A DNA stretch of 64,000 nt from DASSSQ01 sp963839285 (GCA_963839285.1 CAWIUN010000005.1:73618-137617), one strand, 5' to 3'. Counted from the first letter of the stretch, positions 8,703 to 18,286 are shown. Numbers and translations: made by a program. The notes: generated by a model from the sequence alone, not told the origin.

Positions 8703-11313
8703 ATGCAAGAGACGATCGAGCAGTCGACCATTCTCGGGGCAGGCGAGGCGTCCGCAGACGACGCGGCACGCGCGTCGGCGTGGGCCGGCGAGCCCTTCCT
8801 GCACGAGGGCGAGGAGCCCTCGGAGATCCTCGCGCCCGGCACCGCCCGGCGGCGCGCGCTCGACGACGCCCTCGCGGAGATCGACGCCGGCCTCGAGGCG
8901 CCGTCGTCGCAGTGGAAGGTGCGCTACGGCCTGATGCTCGGGCTCGAGCGCGTCCTCTCGGAGAAGCCGCCGCACCTCGCGGACGGCACCGAGCTCCGCC
9001 GGCACCAGGTCGACGCGCTCGCCGGGATGCTGACCGAGCTGATCGCGGCCGCGCAGCGTCAGGCCGAGGAGCCGCAGAACGGCCACGGCGCCGGGCTCGC
9101 CGAGGCCGAGGACGAGGACGACGAGGAGGCAGACGACGGAGGAGCTGCTCGAGGCCGAGGACGGCGACGACCCCTCCGACGCGCTCGGGCCCGGCGGCGA
9201 CTCCCACGACCCGGGCGCCGTCCGCCGCTACCGCTTCCGCCATCCGACCGCCTCCGGCAAGACGATCGCCGCCTCCGGCTTCGTCGAGGCCGCACGGACG
9301 ATGGGCGTGCTGATCCTCACCCACCGACGCCTGCTCGTCGACCAGTTCCGCCGCGAGCTGACAGACCACGGCTACCGCGACCGGCTCGTCCCCGAGATCC
9401 TGGCCGGCGCCAGGATCCGGAGATCCGACCCGATCACGATCCAGACGTACGCGTGGTTCGCGCGCCACGTCGGCGAGATCAACCGCGACGCCTACCAGCT
9501 CGTGATCGCGGACGAGGCGCACACGGCGCTCGGCGAGAAGACGAGCGCGGCGATCCGCAGCTTCCCGGAGCCGATCTACATCGGCATGACCGCGACCGAG
9601 CAGCTGATCGCCAAGCAGGTCTCGGACGTCTTCCCGGCCTCGGTCGACGACCTCCCCCTCTCCGACGCGGCCCGCCGCGGGCTGATCGCGCCGCTCCGCT
9701 CGCTGCGCGTTCCCCCGGTCGCGGCGATCCACAACGTGCCGATCGTCGGCGGCGACTTCGACGAGGGCGCCCTGGCCGCGGCCCTCGACCACCAGGCGCT
9801 CAACCTCGCCGCCGCCGCGCTCTACAAGGACCGGTTCGACTCGACCCCCGGCGTCGTCTACGCGGCCGGCGTCGAGCACGCCTACAACCTCGCGACCGAG
9901 TTCCGCGCCGTCGGCCTCCGCGCCGAGGCGGTCAGCGGCAAGACGCCGCCCGTGAAGCTGGCCGAGGTCCTCGCCGCCTACGAGCGCGCCGAGATCGACG
10001 TCCTGATCAACGCGATGCTGCTCGCCGAGGGCTGGAACTCGCCCCGCGCCACCGTCGTCATGCACCTCGCGCCGACCGCGTCGAAGCGCGTCTACCAGCA
10101 GCGGATCGGCCGGATCATGCGGATCCACCCGCGCAAGGAGGCGGGCGTCGTCGTCGACTTCGTCCCGAAGAGCGCGACCCACAACGAGCGCGTCGTCTCG
10201 CTGCACTCGCTGCTCGACTCCGACTTCTACCGCGAGGGCGCCCGCGTCACGCCGGCGCCGCGCCGCCGCCAGCAGCGCCGCGCCCGCCGGAAGCTGACCC
10301 CGGCGCCGTGGCTCGTCCCGGTCACGCCCGACGTCAAGCGCCGGATCGGCGTCATCCAGCGCGAGTGGCAGCGGATCGACCCGAAGTACCTCGACCAGGA
10401 GGAGCAGGAGATCTGGGGCGTCGTCGCCGGCCGCAACGCCCGCTTCGAGGAGCGCGCCGAGCTGGTCAAGAAGTTCACCGAGGCGAACGTCGCCAAGACC
10501 GCGCTCGAGACGTTCCTCTCGACCTGCGCGGCCGAGAACCCGAACCGGCGGCTGCGCGTGATGGCGCTGTCCGACCGCGTCTCGATGCGCGTCGAGCGCG
10601 CCGCCTTCGACGACCTCGTCACGCTCGTCTCGCAGGCGCCGACCTGGGAGAAGGATCGCGCCGGCGGCGCCCGCATCCTCCTGCACGCGATCGCCGAGGG
10701 GAAGCCGGACGCGCCCGAGCAGATCCTCTCGCGCTGGACGTGGCGGCTCGCACGGACGACGCGGAAGGTGCAGGACCGGCGTGCGTCGGGCGAGCTGCCC
10801 GAGGCGAAGAAGCTGCTCGGCGCCGTCGCCAACTCGCGCGGCCACCGGCACGAGGAGAACATGCGCAAGCTCGTCGAGGCGGCGCTCTCCTCGTCGCGCG
10901 AGGTCGGCGCCGCCCTGCTCGCCTCCGCCGAGGGCTACACGCCGACCGCGACGCGCCTGCTCGACGAGGCCAAGGAGCGCCTCGGGACGATCCACGAGAT
11001 CGCCGCCGCGCTCGCCGAGAACCTGCCGGCGGCGAAGACGCAGCCGAGCCGCTCGCGGCGGCGCCGCAAGCGCCGCAAGAAGGGCCAGCAGCAGGGCGGC
11101 GAGCAGCAGGCAGGGGCCGCCGAGGACGCCGTCGCGGACGGGAAGCCCGCCGACGAGGGCGAGGCGTCGAGGCCGAAGCGCCGCCGCCGCAGGCGCAAGC
11201 CCGCCGCCTCCGGCAACGGTACGCCGGAGCCGAGGCCCGAGACCCCCTCCGAGGACGGCGCCGCGCCGCCGCGGAGCCGGGGCCCGACCCGGCTCCCGAG
11301 GCCTAGAGGCTAG
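8703..11313 (+). CDS. Superfamily 2 DEAD/DEAH-type helicase with basic tail (frameshifted)
   Basis: About 869 residues. An N-terminal region of about 180 residues ends in an acidic stretch and contains L-R-R-H-Q-V-D-A-L near its middle. The helicase core follows: Walker A P-T-A-S-G-K-T, L-I-L-T-H-R-R-L-L-V (Ia), the Walker B box A-D-E-A-H, G-M-T-A-T-E (III), and Q-Q-R-I-G-R-I-M-R (VI). After the core come about 300 helical residues and a strongly basic tail with R-S-R-R-R-R-K-R-R-K-K. One +1 shift lies near 9138, in the acidic linker. ATP-dependent nucleic-acid remodelling is expected; the basic tail suggests RNA or DNA binding. Confidence 0.85.
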
Positions 11314-11319
11314 CGCGAC

Positions 11320-12212
11320 CTACTGGCCGCCGCGGGCGGCGTCGTCGCCGTCGTCGGCCTCGCGCTCGCGCAGGAACCGGGTCAGCTCGGCCGCGAGCGC
11401 GTCGCCCGACGGCAGCTCCTCGTCCTCTTCGAGCGAGTCGGCGCGCTGCTCGAGCTCGGCGACGTACTGCGCGGTCTCCTCGTCGGACGCGACCGCCTCG
11501 CTCACCTGCTGCGCGTACGCCTCGGCCGCCTCGGCCAGCTCGCCGACCTCGACATCGATCCCGAGCAGGCCGCCGAGCCGTTCGCAGAGCGCCTTCGCGG
11601 CGCGCGGGCTCGGCGTCAGCTGCACGTAGTGCGGAACCGCGGCCCAGAGGCTCGCGGACGGCAGCCCGGCGCCCTCGCAGCCGTCGTGGAGGACGCCGAC
11701 GATGCCGGTCGGCCCCTCGTAGCGTGAGCTCGAGAGCCCCAGCCGCTCGACCAGCTCCGGGTCGTTGGCGCTGCCGGTCACCGGCGACTCGCGCGTGTGC
11801 GGGACGTCCGCGAGCAGCGACCCGAGCGTGACGAGGAGCTCGACCCCGAGCTCCTGCGCCAGGCCGGTGACGAGGCCGGTGAAGGTGCGCCAGCGCACGT
11901 TCGGCTCGGTCCCGAGCAGCAGGACGACGTCCCGGTCGAAGCCCTCGGGCCGGGCGTGGTAGAAGACCGTCTCCGGCCACTCGATCCGGCGCGACTCGCC
12001 GTCGACGAGCTGCACGTGCGGGCGGGTCGCCTGGAAGTCGAAGAAGCCCTCGGGGTCGACCTCGGCGAAGCGCCGCGCGCCCCAGAGCCGGGCCAGGTAG
12101 CCCGGCCGCGAGCGAGGCGCCGTGACCGCCGTCGTTCCAGCCCCGGAAGGCCGCGACGAGGATCGGGACGCTCGAGCTGCGGGTGCCGCTCCCAGAGAAG
12201 CTCGTCCGGCAT
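11320..12212 (-). CDS. PAC2 family protein (proteasome-assembly-chaperone-like), two frameshifts
   Basis: About 296 residues when two +1 shifts near 12170 and 12103 are corrected; the N-terminus then reads I-L-V-A-A-F-R-G-W-N-D-G-G followed by A-A-G-Y-L-A-R-L-W-G-A. The remainder (L-L-L-G-T-E-P-N-V-R-W, P-V-T-G-S-A-N-D, G-I-V-G-V-L-H-D-G) is the usual bacterial PAC2/DUF75 pattern found in actinobacteria with proteasomes. The C-terminal 60 residues are acidic and probably coiled-coil. The gene converges on the helicase and lies 9 bases from ctaA on the same strand. Confidence 0.8.
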
Positions 12213-12221
12213 CCGTCCAGT

Positions 12222-13151
12222 CTATGCGCCGCCGGCTGCGACCGGGCGCCAGAGCCGGGCGACCAGGCCGACGGTCCAGGCGAAGAGCGCCGCCGCCGCG
12301 ACGACGTGCAGGACGACGACGCCCCAGGGAACCTCGCCGTAGGTGCGGTACTGGATCTCCCCGATCGCCATCTGCGCGGCGAGGATCGCGAGCAGGCCGG
12401 CGCAGCCGCGCAGAAGCCAGCCGAACTCCTGCCGCCGCAGCCACGCCCAGCCGGCGAGGGCGAGGAAGCAGGTCCCGAAGACGGCGACGGCGCGGACGTG
12501 CAGCCAGACGGAGTCGTGGAAGTCGCCGAGCCGCGGCACGAGCGTCGAGCCGGAGCTGCCCGGGAAGCGGCCGGCGGCCGTCGAGAGCGTCCCGGTGACG
12601 ACGAGGACGGAGACCGCCGCGAGCAGCACGGCCCCGGCGGCGCGCGCCGGGCGGGGCAGCGCGGCGGCGCCGCCGCGCACGAGCCGCGATGCCTCGAGGG
12701 CGACGAGCACGCCGAGCGCGAGCACCGTCAGCGAGAGCAGCAGGTGCGAGATCACGAGGTACGGGTTCAGGTCGTAGTAGACCGTGATCGCACCCAGCGG
12801 CGCCTGCCCGAGCGTGCCGACGAAGACGCCGGCCGCGAGCAGCCGGCCGCGCCGGCTCAGGTCGTGCGTCAGCCGGGCGCCGACCGCGAGCAGCAGGGTC
12901 GCGAGGACGGTGATGCCCGAGACGACGCGATTCCCGAACTCGACGTAGGAGTGGTAGCTCTTCGGCAGCGGGTCGTCGAGGCCGCCGCAGGTGGGCCAGT
13001 GCGTGCACCCGAGCCCCGAGCCGGTCAGCCGGACCGTCGCCCCGGTGGCGACGATCAGGACGAGCATCGCCGTCGTCGCGAGCGCGAGCCGCCGGAAGAG
13101 CCGCCCCGACAGCGCCAGACGACGCGGTGCGCTGACGGCGGTCGTCTCCAT
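12222..13151 (-). CDS. ctaA: Heme A synthase
   Basis: 309 residues from the ATG at 13151; an in-frame ATG at 13181 would add ten residues but neither start has a clear Shine-Dalgarno. Eight hydrophobic segments are visible. Conserved features include G-A-T-V-R-L-T-G-S-G-L-G-C-T-H-W-P-T-C-G-G with the extracytoplasmic Cys pair, E-F-G-N-R-V-V-S, a His in V-I-S-H-L-L-L-S, F-H-D-S-V-W-L-H and V-L-H-V-V. COX15/CtaA converts heme O to heme A for aa3-type cytochrome oxidase. The window also holds a Sco homologue, but no oxidase genes. Confidence 0.9.
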   Translation of the reverse strand: METTAVSAPRRLALSGRLFRRLALATTAMLVLIVATGATVRLTGSGLGCTHWPTCGGLDDPLPKSYHSYVEFGNRVVSGITVLATLLLAVGARLTHDLSRRGRLLAAGVFVGTLGQAPLGAITVYYDLNPYLVISHLLLSLTVLALGVLVALEASRLVRGGAAALPRPARAAGAVLLAAVSVLVVTGTLSTAAGRFPGSSGSTLVPRLGDFHDSVWLHVRAVAVFGTCFLALAGWAWLRRQEFGWLLRGCAGLLAILAAQMAIGEIQYRTYGEVPWGVVVLHVVAAAALFAWTVGLVARLWRPVAAGGA

Positions 13152-13218
13152 GGCGGCACTGTAGCGTCCTCGACGCGGCATCCCGCCCGGAGGAGACGGG
13201 CCTTCCGGTCGCCGGCGT

Positions 13219-14244
13219 CTAGCCCGCGAGGACGACGCCGGCGCCGTCCTCGACGCGGCCGACGCGCCGCAGGAAGAGGCCGTGCGCGGCGAACTCGGCT
13301 TCCAGCGCGACCGCCTTCGCCGCGGGCAGCGTCACGAGCAGCCCGCCTGCGGTCTGCGGGTCGTAGGCGAGGCCGACGACCTCCTCCGCCACGCCCGCGT
13401 CGAGGGTGACCCCGGGGCCGGCGAACTCCTCGTTGCGCGGGTGCCCCGCGTTGCGGACGCCGGCGCGCGAGGCCTCGAGCGCGCCCTCGAGCGCCGGCAG
13501 CCGCTCCGCCTCGAGCACGAGCCGGACGCCGCTGCGGCTCGCGACCTCGTGCGCGTGACCGAGGAGCCCGAAGCCGGTGACGTCGGTGACGCAGCTCGGC
13601 TCGAACGGGCGCAGCACGTCGGCGGCCTCCCGGTTCAGCGTCCGCATCCAGCCGACCGCCGCGGCCCGCGCCCCGTCGTCGACGATTCCCTGCTTGTGGC
13701 CGCCGAGCACGAGCGCCGTCCCGAGCGGCTTCGTCAGGAAGACCGTGTCGCCGGCGCGGGCGCCCGCCTTCGGCCAGAGCCCGTCCGGGTGCACGGTGCC
13801 GACGACCGCGAGCCCGTACTTCGGCTCGTCGTCGCGGATCGTGTGGCCGCCGGCGAGGATCGCGCCCGCGGCCCGGACCTGGCGGTCGGCGGCGGCGAAG
13901 ACCGCGGCGACGACGTCGGTGTCGAGCTCCTCGGGGAAGGCGGCGATCGAGAGCGCGAGCAGCGGCTGCCCGCCCATCGCGAAGACGTCGTTGAGCGCGT
14001 TGCCCGCGGCGATCGCGCCGAAGTCGTCGGGGTCGTCGACGATCGGCGGGAAGAAGTCGAGCGTGAAGACGAGCGCCCGCTCCGCGTCGAGCCGGTAGAC
14101 GGCGGCGTCGTCCGCGGGCGAGAGCCCGACGAGCAGCTCCTCGGCCTCCGCAGGCAGGAATCCCTGCAGCAGCTGCTCGAGCCGGGCGGCGGAGTACTTC
14201 GCGGCACAGCCGCCGGCCGTCGTCAGCTCGGTCAGCCCGGCCAT
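13219..14244 (-). CDS. selD: Selenide, water dikinase (selenophosphate synthase)
   Basis: 341 residues. Makes selenophosphate from selenide and ATP, the selenium donor for selenocysteine, 2-selenouridine and selenium-dependent molybdenum hydroxylases. The N-terminal catalytic motif reads A-G-G-C-A-A-K, with Cys13 and Lys16 in the positions of the active Cys(Sec)17 and Lys20 of E. coli SelD. Further blocks are S-P-A-D-D-A-A-V, D-F-F-P-P-I-V-D-D, G-N-A-L-N-D-V-F-A-M-G-G, G-G-H-T-I and D-V-T-G-F-G-L-L-G-H. The start ATG is one base from a hairpin. No selA, selB or tRNA-Sec is in the window, but the protein at 45778 needs one. Confidence 0.93.
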   Translation of the reverse strand: MAGLTELTTAGGCAAKYSAARLEQLLQGFLPAEAEELLVGLSPADDAAVYRLDAERALVFTLDFFPPIVDDPDDFGAIAAGNALNDVFAMGGQPLLALSIAAFPEELDTDVVAAVFAAADRQVRAAGAILAGGHTIRDDEPKYGLAVVGTVHPDGLWPKAGARAGDTVFLTKPLGTALVLGGHKQGIVDDGARAAAVGWMRTLNREAADVLRPFEPSCVTDVTGFGLLGHAHEVASRSGVRLVLEAERLPALEGALEASRAGVRNAGHPRNEEFAGPGVTLDAGVAEEVVGLAYDPQTAGGLLVTLPAAKAVALEAEFAAHGLFLRRVGRVEDGAGVVLAG

Positions 14245-14245
14245 G

Positions 14246-14295
14246 CCGGGACTGTAACCGTCCCGGAACAGGCGGCGGCGGCTTGCGCCGCCGCC
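14246..14295 (-). promoter_or_regulatory. Two tandem hairpins in the selD leader
   Basis: Directly upstream of the selD start codon the minus strand can form a 7-bp stem (14246-14252 with 14260-14266, 7-base loop). Next to it is a perfect 10-bp GC stem (14271-14280 with 14286-14295, 5-base loop). The first covers the place where a ribosome-binding site should be, and no Shine-Dalgarno is visible outside it. This may regulate selD translation or simply be GC-rich spacer. Confidence 0.4.
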
Positions 14296-14380
14296 GTGTC
14301 AGGGGGAGAGGAGAAGCCCTGAACGTCTGCTTCGTTCGCCGCAGGAGGTCGCGTCCCTCCCCGCACGTTAGGATCGCCTC

Positions 14381-15079
14381 GTGGCATCGGCGCTCGTCAC
14401 AGGCGGCTCCTCGGGCATCGGGCTCGCGATCGCGCGGATGCTCCGCGACGAGGGCTACGACCTGACCGTCGCCTCGCGCAGGCAGGAGCGGGTCGACGCC
14501 GCCGCCGCCGAGCTCGGCGCCCTCGGCGTCGCCGCGAACGTGGCCGACGAGGACGACTGCGTGCGGCTGGTCGCGGCGCACCGGGAGCGTTTCGGCGGCC
14601 TCGACGTGCTCGTCAACTCGGCCGGGATCGGCATCGGCGGCACCGTGCGAGACCTGCAGACGAAGCACCTCGACCTGCAGCTCGGCGTCAACCTGCGCGG
14701 GCTCGTGCTGACGACCCGGGAAGCCCTGCCGCTCCTCTGCGAGAGCCGCGGGCTCGTCGTCAACCTCGCCTCGATCGCCGGCACGATCCCGACGCCCGGG
14801 CTCTCGATCTACGGCGCCACGAAGGCGGCGGTGATCTCGTTCACGAAGTCGCTCAACTACGAGCTCGAGGAGGACGGCGTCCGCGTGACGGCGCTCTGCC
14901 CGGGCTTCGTCGACACGCCGATGGCCGAGTGGACCGGCCTCCCGGCCGAGACGATGATCCGCGCGGAGGACTGCGCCGAGCTGGTGCGGATGCTGCTGCG
15001 GCTCGGCCCGGCGGCGCGGATCCCGGAGATCGTCGTCGAGCGGGTCGGCGAGCGGGCGGGCTCGCTCCCGGGCGCGTGA
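14381..15079 (+). CDS. Short-chain dehydrogenase/reductase
   Basis: 232 residues from GTG. Classical SDR: T-G-G-S-S-G-I-G nucleotide-binding motif near residue 7, N-S-A-G-I-G near residue 84, catalytic Ser in N-L-A-S-I-A-G, Y-G-A-T-K-A-A with the catalytic Tyr and Lys, and C-P-G-F-V-D-T-P. The basic pair in A-S-R-R-Q-E-R after strand 2 suggests NADP preference. Substrate unknown. It is divergent from selD, and its stop overlaps the GTG of the GNAT remnant. Confidence 0.88.
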   Translation: MASALVTGGSSGIGLAIARMLRDEGYDLTVASRRQERVDAAAAELGALGVAANVADEDDCVRLVAAHRERFGGLDVLVNSAGIGIGGTVRDLQTKHLDLQLGVNLRGLVLTTREALPLLCESRGLVVNLASIAGTIPTPGLSIYGATKAAVISFTKSLNYELEEDGVRVTALCPGFVDTPMAEWTGLPAETMIRAEDCAELVRMLLRLGPAARIPEIVVERVGERAGSLPGA

Positions 15080-15347
15080 CGATCGCCACCGGCCGGCTGC
15101 TCCTCGTCCCGCTATGCCTCCGAGGCCGCGGCCGCGCTCGTCGACTGGCTGCGGGCTCGCAGCGTCGACGAGGTTCGCGCCCACGTCCATCCCGACCACG
15201 AGCCTCGGCGATCGTGGCGGCCAGGGCCGGACTCGAGCCGACGGCGAGCGCGTCGACGGCGAGCGGGTCTGGAAGGTGGACGGCCCGGCGCCGCCTCGTG
15301 AGGAGCCGTCGCGAGGCGGCACCGAGCTCGTCCCGACGCGGCCCTGA
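15076..15347 (+). pseudogene. GNAT acetyltransferase remnant with internal deletion
   Basis: The first 13 codons (T-G-R-L-L-L-V-P-L) are the typical start of a RimJ-like GNAT enzyme. The sequence then jumps to the C-terminal acetyl-CoA-binding half, read piecewise in other frames: Y-A-S-E-A-A-A-A-L-V-D-W, V-R-A-H-V-H-P-D-H, A-S-A-I-V-A-A-R-A-G-L-E-P-T and G-E-R-V-W-K-V-D-G. About 80-90 internal residues are missing and at least three frame changes occur. This is more than the single-base errors seen elsewhere, so it looks decayed, though a local assembly gap is also possible. Confidence 0.6.
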
Positions 15348-15367
15348 GCCGCGCGTGCAGCGCGCGG

Positions 15368-16214
15368 CTAGCGCTCGATCGGCACGTCCACGAGGTTGCC
15401 CCACTCGGTCCACGAGCCGTCGTAGTTGAGGACGTTCTCGTAGCCGAGCAGCTCGCGGAGCACGAACCACGTGTGCGCGGAGCGCTCGCCGATCCGGCAG
15501 TAGGCGATCGTCTCGCGGTCGGGCGTGATCCCCTTGCGCCTCGTAGAGCGAGCGCAGCTCGTCGACGGGCTTGAAGGTGCCGTCGTCCTGCACCGCCTGC
15601 GCCCACGGGATCGACTGCGCCGTCGGGATGTGGCCGCCGCGCGAGGCGCCCTCCTGCTCGTAGCCCGGAGGCGCGAGCAGCTCGCCCGCGTACTCCTGCG
15701 GCGAGCGGACGTCGACGAGGTTCTTGCCCCCGGCGTCGATCGTCTCGCGGACGTAGTCGCGGAAGGCGCGGATCGACTCGTCGCGCTCCTGCGCCGTGTA
15801 GCTCGTCGCGTGCGGCGACGGCTCGTCGGTCGTCAGCTCGCGGCCCTCGTCGATCCACTTCTGCCGGCCGCCGTCGAGCAGCCGCACGTCCTCGTGCCCG
15901 TAGATCTTCAGGTACCAGTAGGCGTAGGCGGCGAACCAGTTGTTCTTGTCGCCGTAGAGGACGACGGTGGTCTCGTTGCCGATCCCGAGCCGCCCGAGCA
16001 GCTCCTCGAACGCATCCTTCTCGATCAGGTCGCGCTCGATCGGGTCCTGCAGGTCGTCCTTCCAGTGCAGCCGCACGGCGCCGGGGATGTGCCCCTCGTC
16101 GTACAGGTCAGGATTCTCGTCGACCTCTGCCACGACCACGCCGTCGTCGCCGAGGTGCTCCGCCAGCCAGTCGCTCTCGACGAGCACGTCCTTCGCGTAT
16201 CCCGTGGCGCCCAT
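15368..16214 (-). CDS. Thiosulfate/3-mercaptopyruvate sulfurtransferase, two rhodanese domains (frameshifted)
   Basis: About 281 residues. The N-terminal rhodanese domain is the inactive type with Asp in L-Y-G-D-K-N-N-W-F. The C-terminal domain keeps the catalytic loop Y-C-R-I-G-E-R-S, as in actinobacterial CysA/SseA-type enzymes. A +1 shift near 15535 puts that loop out of frame with the start; the correct end is the TAG at 15370-15368. A G-G-G-A-G-G-G Shine-Dalgarno precedes the ATG. It transfers sulfur from thiosulfate or mercaptopyruvate to a thiol acceptor. Confidence 0.88.
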
Positions 16215-16262
16215 GCACCCTCCCTCGGTATCGAAAGTGAACTATTGGCGGAGGAGGCTACC

Positions 16263-17879
16263 TCAAAGCTCCCCGGCCGTGCGCATGATCTTGTAGATCA
16301 TGTACAGGCCGATCGCCGCGGCGAGCGAGAACCCGGTCAACGCGACGACGTCGTTGACGCGGGCCATCAGGGCCGACGCGACGAGCAGCGCCGAGACGAT
16401 CAGCGCCGCGCCGAGCCGGTTCGCGACCGAGCGGACGATGTGCTCGACGTCGTCGAGGTCGGTCGGGACGATCCCGACCTTGAGCGTCCCCGTCTCGAGC
16501 CGCTCGAGCACGTGGCCGACCCGGCGCGGCATCCGCGTCAGCTCCTCGAGCTGCGGCGCCGCGAACGCGAGCAGCGAGGAGGGCTCGAGCCGCCGCTCGG
16601 CCTCGGCCGCCACGATCCGGTACGACTGGTCGCGGATCAGCCCGACCGGGTCGAGCTCCGGGTGGAGCGTCCGCGCGATCTCGTCGGCCTGCGCCAGCGT
16701 CTTGCCGACGAGCGCGAAGCTCGTCGGCAGCCGGATCCCGTGCTGCACCGACATGCGCTGCAAGTCGGCGAGCGCCTCGCCGGAGCTGATCCCCTCGAGC
16801 GGCCGCCAGTGGTAGCGCGGCAGCTTCCGCCGCAGCTCGTGCACGAAGCCGGGCTCGTCGGCGTCCAGCAGGCTCAACGAGAGGCCGAGGATCTGGTCGG
16901 CGACGTCGTCTGCGCGGTTCTGGGCGATCGCGAGCAGGAGCAGCGCGAGCGCGCGGCGGGTGTCCTCGTCCAGCCGCCCGAGCAGGCCGAAGTCGAGCAG
17001 CGCCAGGCGCCCGTCGGGCGTCAGCAGCACGTTTCCGCGGTGCGGGTCGGCGTGGTAGACGCCCTCGAGCGTCACCTGGCGGACGTAGAAGCGGAAGAAC
17101 TCCTGCGCCAGCTCCTCGGCCTGCTCCTGCGCGAGCCCGTGCGCGCGCGACACCTTCCGGCCGGCGATCTTCTCGAGCACGAGCACCTTCCGGGTCACGT
17201 ACGGCCGGATCACCTGCGGGACGACGATCCGCTCCTCGCCCTCCGCGAGGCGGGCGATCAGCTCGGTGTTGTGCGCCTCCTCGACCAGGTCGAGCTCGCC
17301 GCGGAGGTGGATCTCGAGCTCCTCGGCGAGCGGCCCCGCCTGCAGCAGCTGCGCGGTCTCCGAGCGCGACTCGAGCAGCCGCGCCGTCGTCCGCAGCAGC
17401 TCGAGGTCGAGCTCGACCTGCTCCTCGATCCCGGGCCGGCGCACCTTGACGACGACGTCGCGGCCGTCGTGGAGCAGCGCCCCGTGCACCTGTGCGATCG
17501 ACGCCGAGGCGATCGGCTCCGGGTCGAGGCGCGCGAAGACGTCGGCGCCGAGCTCGGCCTCGATCACGGGCTCGATCTCCGAGAACGGGACGGGCGGCGC
17601 GCTGTCGACGAGCTGCCCGAGCTCGTCGATGTAGACGTCCGGGAGCAGGTCGGGACGCGAGGAGAGCAGCTGCCCGAGCTTCACGTACGCGGTGCCGAGC
17701 TCCTCGAGCGCCCGCCGGAACTCGCGCGCGCCCTCGCGCGTCGCGGGCCGGCCGCGCCCACGCACGCCCACCTCGCGCAGCACCCGCAGCACCCTCGCTC
17801 GACGCGCCGTCATCCCGACCTGGAGCGCACGACGCACGCGCTGCAGCCGCCCGCCCCCCACACCCGACTCCCGAGTCAT
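16263..17879 (-). CDS. AarF/ABC1/UbiB-family atypical kinase
   Basis: 538 residues. Family signatures: K-L-G-Q-L-L-S-S-R-P-D-L, I-A-S-A-S-I-A-Q-V-H (the KxGQ and A-rich loops), V-V-K-V-R-R-P-G with the ATP-site Lys, H-A-D-P-H-R-G-N (catalytic loop) and L-L-D-F-G-L-L-G (metal-binding DFG). Two hydrophobic helices near the C-terminus (residues about 485-535) anchor it in the membrane. UbiB-type proteins support isoprenoid quinone metabolism or lipid homeostasis. The exact role in quinone-using actinobacteria is unknown. Confidence 0.88.
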   Translation of the reverse strand: MTRESGVGGGRLQRVRRALQVGMTARRARVLRVLREVGVRGRGRPATREGAREFRRALEELGTAYVKLGQLLSSRPDLLPDVYIDELGQLVDSAPPVPFSEIEPVIEAELGADVFARLDPEPIASASIAQVHGALLHDGRDVVVKVRRPGIEEQVELDLELLRTTARLLESRSETAQLLQAGPLAEELEIHLRGELDLVEEAHNTELIARLAEGEERIVVPQVIRPYVTRKVLVLEKIAGRKVSRAHGLAQEQAEELAQEFFRFYVRQVTLEGVYHADPHRGNVLLTPDGRLALLDFGLLGRLDEDTRRALALLLLAIAQNRADDVADQILGLSLSLLDADEPGFVHELRRKLPRYHWRPLEGISSGEALADLQRMSVQHGIRLPTSFALVGKTLAQADEIARTLHPELDPVGLIRDQSYRIVAAEAERRLEPSSLLAFAAPQLEELTRMPRRVGHVLERLETGTLKVGIVPTDLDDVEHIVRSVANRLGAALIVSALLVASALMARVNDVVALTGFSLAAAIGLYMIYKIMRTAGEL

Positions 17880-17922
17880 GTCGGGGCGGTGCTGCCCGCG
17901 TTGACCGGGTCGAAAACGCCGG

Positions 17923-18162
17923 TCAGTGCCGCTCGGGCTTGACGCGCTGGCGCGCCAGGAACCCGTCGAGCGCGGTCGCGTCGATCCGCAGCACCCGCCC
18001 GATCCGCACCGCCTCGAGGCGGCCGTCGTGGATCAGCCGCCGGACCGTCTCGGGATGCACGCCGAGCTGGTCTGCCACCTGGCGGACGCTGAACAATCCG
18101 GAGGTCGAGCTGTGCGCGGCCAAAACACCTGCACTCTCGCATGTTTTCGCCGCAGCAGCCAT
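17923..18162 (-). CDS. Small excisionase-type helix-turn-helix protein
   Basis: 79 residues. Residues 23-75 match the HTH_17/excisionase domain: L-F-S-V-R-Q-V-A-D-Q-L-G-V-H-P-E-T-V-R-R-L-I-as a MerR-like helix-turn-helix, then a short wing (R-I-G-R-V-L-R-I-D) and a final helix. Proteins like this act as recombination directionality factors or as simple regulators. No integrase or att site is visible nearby, so a regulatory role is more likely. It starts about 80 bases downstream of the terminator-like hairpin of the peptide gene. Confidence 0.75.
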   Translation of the reverse strand: MAAAAKTCESAGVLAAHSSTSGLFSVRQVADQLGVHPETVRRLIHDGRLEAVRIGRVLRIDATALDGFLARQRVKPERH

Positions 18163-18240
18163 AGGCCGAACGGCCCATCTTCAGCCGCAGCCAAGCCCAC
18201 CGGCGGCCGCCGAGCCCGGACGCCCGGGGCGGCTCTCGTC

Positions 18241-18274
18241 GAGACGGGCTGCCGGCTCCCCCCGCGCCCGTCTC
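18241..18274 (-). terminator. Terminator-like hairpin after the small peptide gene
   Basis: GAGACGGG at 18241-18248 pairs perfectly with CCCGTCTC at 18267-18274 across an 18-base loop, 13 bases beyond the stop of the small peptide ORF. There is no clear T-run, so it may need Rho or act as an mRNA end-stabiliser. Confidence 0.4.
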
Positions 18275-18286
18275 CCGTGCATCGTG

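Noticed and set aside
8703..11313. Helicase as part of a defence island
   Set aside because: Neighbours are housekeeping-type genes; no nuclease, methylase, Cas, retron or toxin gene is adjacent.
14245..14380. Possible tRNA-Sec next to selD
   Set aside because: Hairpins are present, but no 8-bp acceptor pairing, no TTCA anticodon loop in a proper stem and no T-loop sequence could be assembled on either strand.
17923..18162. Excisionase of an integrated element
   Set aside because: No integrase, attachment site, phage or plasmid genes surround it; small HTH_17 proteins are common stand-alone regulators.
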